From contig QIKS01000109.1 in NCBI GenBank assembly GCA_003233025.1, positions 1 to 7,897 on the forward strand: DNA of 7,897 nucleotides, given 5' to 3'. The position numbers and the translations under genes are program-made. Origin of the DNA: Hellea balneolensis (lineage in GTDB: Bacteria > Pseudomonadota > Alphaproteobacteria > Caulobacterales > Maricaulaceae). The notes beneath the pieces are model-generated. The model worked only from the letters and a program-made list of their open reading frames with translations. It was not told the DNA's origin and made no database searches. Shown piece after piece: positions 6,001 to 7,897 of this stretch; position 1 is the first letter of the stretch; every line of letters begins with the position of its first letter.

Positions 6001-7897
6001 CAAGCAATGGCATTTGGCGCGCAGACCAATCAGGGCTTTGCCAAGGATGAATTTGCCGCCGACGGGACGAGCGGGCCTTATACGTTAAGCAACGCGCCTA
6101 TTTTGGCAAATTCCGAAACCATCACCATTGAAACCCGCGACCGGACACGGGCGGATAAAATTTTAGACACCCGCCGCCTTATTCGCCATTTGGATTATGT
6201 GTTGGATACGCAAAGCGGTGAAATAATTTTTCGCCTGCCTGTCGATGCGACCGACAATGGATTTAACCCCAATGTTATTGTTGTTGATTATGAAACCTCC
6301 CAGGGCGTTGAACGCAATCTGACTTATGGGGGCCGGGTGCAAAAACAAATCTTTGATGGCCGGATACAAATCGGCTCAACCTTTGTCCATGAAGGCGGCA
6401 ATGCCAATGCGGCCAATGGGCGCGGGGATATTATCGGCGGGGAGGTTTTGGCACAACTCGGCTTTGATACACATGCACGCGCCGAATACGCTTACAGTCA
6501 AACCAATACCGGCCCGGACGGCGCTTTTGAAGGCGCTAACGCCTATTTGGCTGAAATCGTTCACACCAGTCGTAAATTCACCGCAGATATTTATGTGCGC
6601 TCTGAAGACGCAGGGTTTGGCTTGCGCCAGCGCAGCTCGGCAACCAATGGCGTGCGGCGTTATGGCGGCAATTTTTCTTATAAATTCAGCCAATTTGAAG
6701 ACGAAAAAACCGGGCGGCGTGGATCGCGCTTTGGGACGGCCAGTGCCTTTCGTGAAGAAAATATCGGCACGGGCAATAGCCGAACGTCGGCGGACGTGAC
6801 CCTCAATCATGACGGCGAAAACCTGGATGCTTCCATTGGTCTGCGCCATGTCAGGGACAAATTATCTTCCGGTGCCGAGCGGCAATCCTTGTTGTTGACA
6901 GCAAAGGCCGGCTACCGCCTGCCGAAATTTGGCGCTGTGGTTCAAATTTCCCGCGAGCAAGCCTTGGGCGGCAAAGATGATGTCGGCGATTTCCCGAGCC
7001 GCACCCGCCTCAGTCTTGATAAAACCATCACCAATAAAGCCAGCATACGCATTTCCCACGACATTCTGGACGGGGGAAATGCCAGCGGCCAAAATACAGC
7101 CATCGGGGTCAGCTATGCGCCTTGGGCGGGGACGGCAATAACTGCAAGTTCTGATATCATCACATCGGACAGCGGGCGCCGCATTGGCGCCACCGTCGGC
7201 CTTGACCAGCAGTTTCAGATTTCGCAGAAATGGAGCGCATCTCTCGGCTTGACAAATCGCCGCATTTTGGACGAGCAAGGTATCATCGAACAAATTGCCC
7301 CTGATTTGGCCATTTCGCCCCTGGAGACCAATGAAAGCTTTAGCTCTGCCTATTTAGGCCTGGGTTACCGCACAGAGGACACCAGCGTTTCAGCCCGGCT
7401 CGAAACGCGCAGCGATACGGCTTCCCTCTCCTATATCGGCAGCCTGGCCGGCGTACGGGAATTGTCAGAAACCCTGTCATTTGCCGGCGCATTGCGGGCA
7501 AATTTCAAAGACCAGTCCCTGGCTAATGGTCTTGGCCTTACCGGCAATGCGACGCGCATTGACGGGCGTCTGGGCGTCGCATGGCGTCCACGCGACGAAG
7601 GGCTTATTGTCCTTAACCGCTTTGATGTTTCTTATGATAACAGTCTTGGCGGCACGCGCACGACAAAATTGGTCAACAATCTGGCGCTCAACTCCCAAAT
7701 TACTGACCGGTGGCAATTGGCCGGCAATTACGGCGTAAAATACACCAAAACAAAATTTAACGATGATAAATTTAGCGGGTTTACCCATTTGCTCGGCGTT
7801 GAAACGCGGTATGATATCACCAAAAGGATTGATCTGGGCCTACACGCATCGGCGCTGTCTGGGCAAAATGGCGGCGGGCTGACCTATGCCTACGGCC
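3019..7897 (+). CDS. Giant multi-domain outer-membrane surface protein (DUF11, Cna-B/SdrD-like, Ig-like, beta-barrel), partial at C-terminus
   Basis: An uninterrupted frame of 1,626 residues that leaves the window still open. In order: a signal peptide (likely cleavage near Ala30); an N-terminal module with GQNVTNT at 34-40 and NPAEFVI at 58-64, matching the protein encoded upstream; a beta module with YESGPNTGEFWAYV at 175-188; a carboxypeptidase-regulatory/Cna-B-like domain, about 231-316 (DPYGRVF to YYVRVEPPEG); a DUF11 domain, about 367-492 (HDTLPRGFRYVPGTAKLQG in its middle); an SdrD B-like domain, about 502-580 (GVEGVRLYMETGAYAITDAD at 526-545); an Ig-like domain, about 657-733; an invasin Big_1-like domain, about 744-847 (ADGRTKPELAVRLEDEAGRP at 749-768). 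From RDWIIVGLAEG (852-862) to the edge the pattern is of alternating, aromatic- and Gly-rich strands typical of an outer-membrane barrel, with the conserved stretches DPNAYYTLYGD (926-936), FYALFGDFET (959-968), RYSRHLSGIKAEY (977-989) and NPNVIVVDYET (1083-1093). I recognise this modular arrangement from large proteobacterial surface proteins whose function is poorly known. Adhesion, surface display or assembly of the two smaller proteins are inferences. No OmpA domain is seen within the window. Confidence 0.88.
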   Translation, partial: MVKTGILSWVRCFGIVVSILTAFMAGESAASTLGQNVTNTAFVTFNGGNGERVTVLTNPAEFVIQAARTSSTVEFFRYAPSAPEAQRHRINGSDYSPSASTNGPFIPVGPALRTNGVPIDTSGALPLTPASSYLSGELMFVRVTDIGQNGDPNRIETVIVTVRVENGDTITLRLYESGPNTGEFWAYVLSSRDASPPNDIVLTTPSSTTITAVYVDSFDSSEVSIDTALVDPYGRVFNALTGDLIDNAIVTLIDASTNEPAQVFGIDGVSRYPSTVLTGQATTDESGLVYDIRPGEFRFPLAALGEYYVRVEPPEGLSFASVLGPSNFANLSNAPFVILNTASYGQTFVLAGTEPLNFDIPVDSSSDLVLNKLANPSIGDVGDFINYTIRIENRGQNGTPVVLHDTLPRGFRYVPGTAKLQGQAILDPEISSSGRDLAFGLGVLAVTEQTQLSYVVNIGANAGQGEAVNTVVAVDGNNENISNISRATVRLREDLFRTTSTIIGRISEQSCDGDDDWARKIERGIGVEGVRLYMETGAYAITDADGLYHFDAVSEGTHVVQLDEETLPRGYAPMVCEESSRYAFRATSKFVEVKGGKIWRANFYLKRTGEVFEEEIQEVFNDQIEYKNYDANWLASQTPDAAWVYPSQTRTPSRPSVNIGIKHGVDERVELSLNGRKVSQLNFEATDSDTRRRVMMSRWRGVDVLEGENRFSAQVKNQAGHVVKTLTRNIYYVKNIARAIALPDQSILVADGRTKPELAVRLEDEAGRPVHAGRIAKIDIPAPYRLYNQSRLEGQEELVAPLTGRANIVAGPDGIAKIVLEPTLQTGKVTIIVTLDDGRVVTLFMYMEPEKRDWIIVGLAEGSVAYNSLKNESIALASGAGGGLNSDGRLAFFAKGLIKGNWLLTLAVDTSKRRGGRDGDFRTEIDPNAYYTLYGDRSYTAFEAVSRSPLYIKLEKKSFYALFGDFETNITEGKLTRYSRHLSGIKAEYLGNSFQAMAFGAQTNQGFAKDEFAADGTSGPYTLSNAPILANSETITIETRDRTRADKILDTRRLIRHLDYVLDTQSGEIIFRLPVDATDNGFNPNVIVVDYETSQGVERNLTYGGRVQKQIFDGRIQIGSTFVHEGGNANAANGRGDIIGGEVLAQLGFDTHARAEYAYSQTNTGPDGAFEGANAYLAEIVHTSRKFTADIYVRSEDAGFGLRQRSSATNGVRRYGGNFSYKFSQFEDEKTGRRGSRFGTASAFREENIGTGNSRTSADVTLNHDGENLDASIGLRHVRDKLSSGAERQSLLLTAKAGYRLPKFGAVVQISREQALGGKDDVGDFPSRTRLSLDKTITNKASIRISHDILDGGNASGQNTAIGVSYAPWAGTAITASSDIITSDSGRRIGATVGLDQQFQISQKWSASLGLTNRRILDEQGIIEQIAPDLAISPLETNESFSSAYLGLGYRTEDTSVSARLETRSDTASLSYIGSLAGVRELSETLSFAGALRANFKDQSLANGLGLTGNATRIDGRLGVAWRPRDEGLIVLNRFDVSYDNSLGGTRTTKLVNNLALNSQITDRWQLAGNYGVKYTKTKFNDDKFSGFTHLLGVETRYDITKRIDLGLHASALSGQNGGGLTYAYG

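Noticed and set aside
6326..6849. Two overlapping 157-codon open frames, 6326-6799 plus and 6376-6849 minus
   Set aside because: Both are shadows inside the barrel region of the giant gene. Their translations lack domains and have no ribosome site, and the continuous main frame has family motifs on both sides.

Overview
The window most likely comes from a Gram-negative bacterium, probably an alphaproteobacterium of moderate GC. The evidence is Sec signal peptides, an inner-membrane-anchored RND efflux adaptor and a very large outer-membrane-type beta-barrel protein. The exact lineage cannot be fixed from this sequence.

Layout. (1) 1-972, minus strand: the N-terminal 324 codons of an RND efflux periplasmic adaptor (membrane fusion protein), running off the left edge. 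(2) 973-1199: an AT-rich divergent intergenic region. It holds an imperfect inverted repeat near the adaptor start, a candidate sigma70-type promoter pointing right, and a leader with two small hairpins. (3) 1200-1676, plus: a 158-aa secreted protein with one DUF11/TIGR01451-like domain. (4) 1787-2881, plus: a 364-aa secreted protein with an N-terminal NVxNT-type module and a C-terminal DUF11-like domain carrying four cysteines. (5) 2882-3018: a gap with two clear stem-loops. (6) 3019-7897, plus, open at the right edge: at least 1,626 residues of a giant secreted protein. Its N-terminal half is a chain of Ig-like/Cna-B-like/DUF11/SdrD-like modules, and from about residue 854 it becomes a long beta-barrel-like region.

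How the genes may work together. The three plus-strand genes are co-directional, all carry signal peptides, all carry DUF11-type modules, and the second and third share a recognisable N-terminal motif. The simplest reading is a cell-surface cassette: two small exported subunits plus a giant outer-membrane protein that anchors, displays or assembles them. The families are known as sequence families ('conserved repeat domain', SdrD B-like, DUF11) but their role is poorly characterised, so the functional model is inference. The divergent efflux adaptor is probably the first gene of a separate pump operon extending left, and any link to the surface cassette is unproven.

The gaps at 1677-1786 and 2882-3018 contain no convincing genes. 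No tRNA, rRNA, CRISPR array, insertion sequence or prophage feature was seen.
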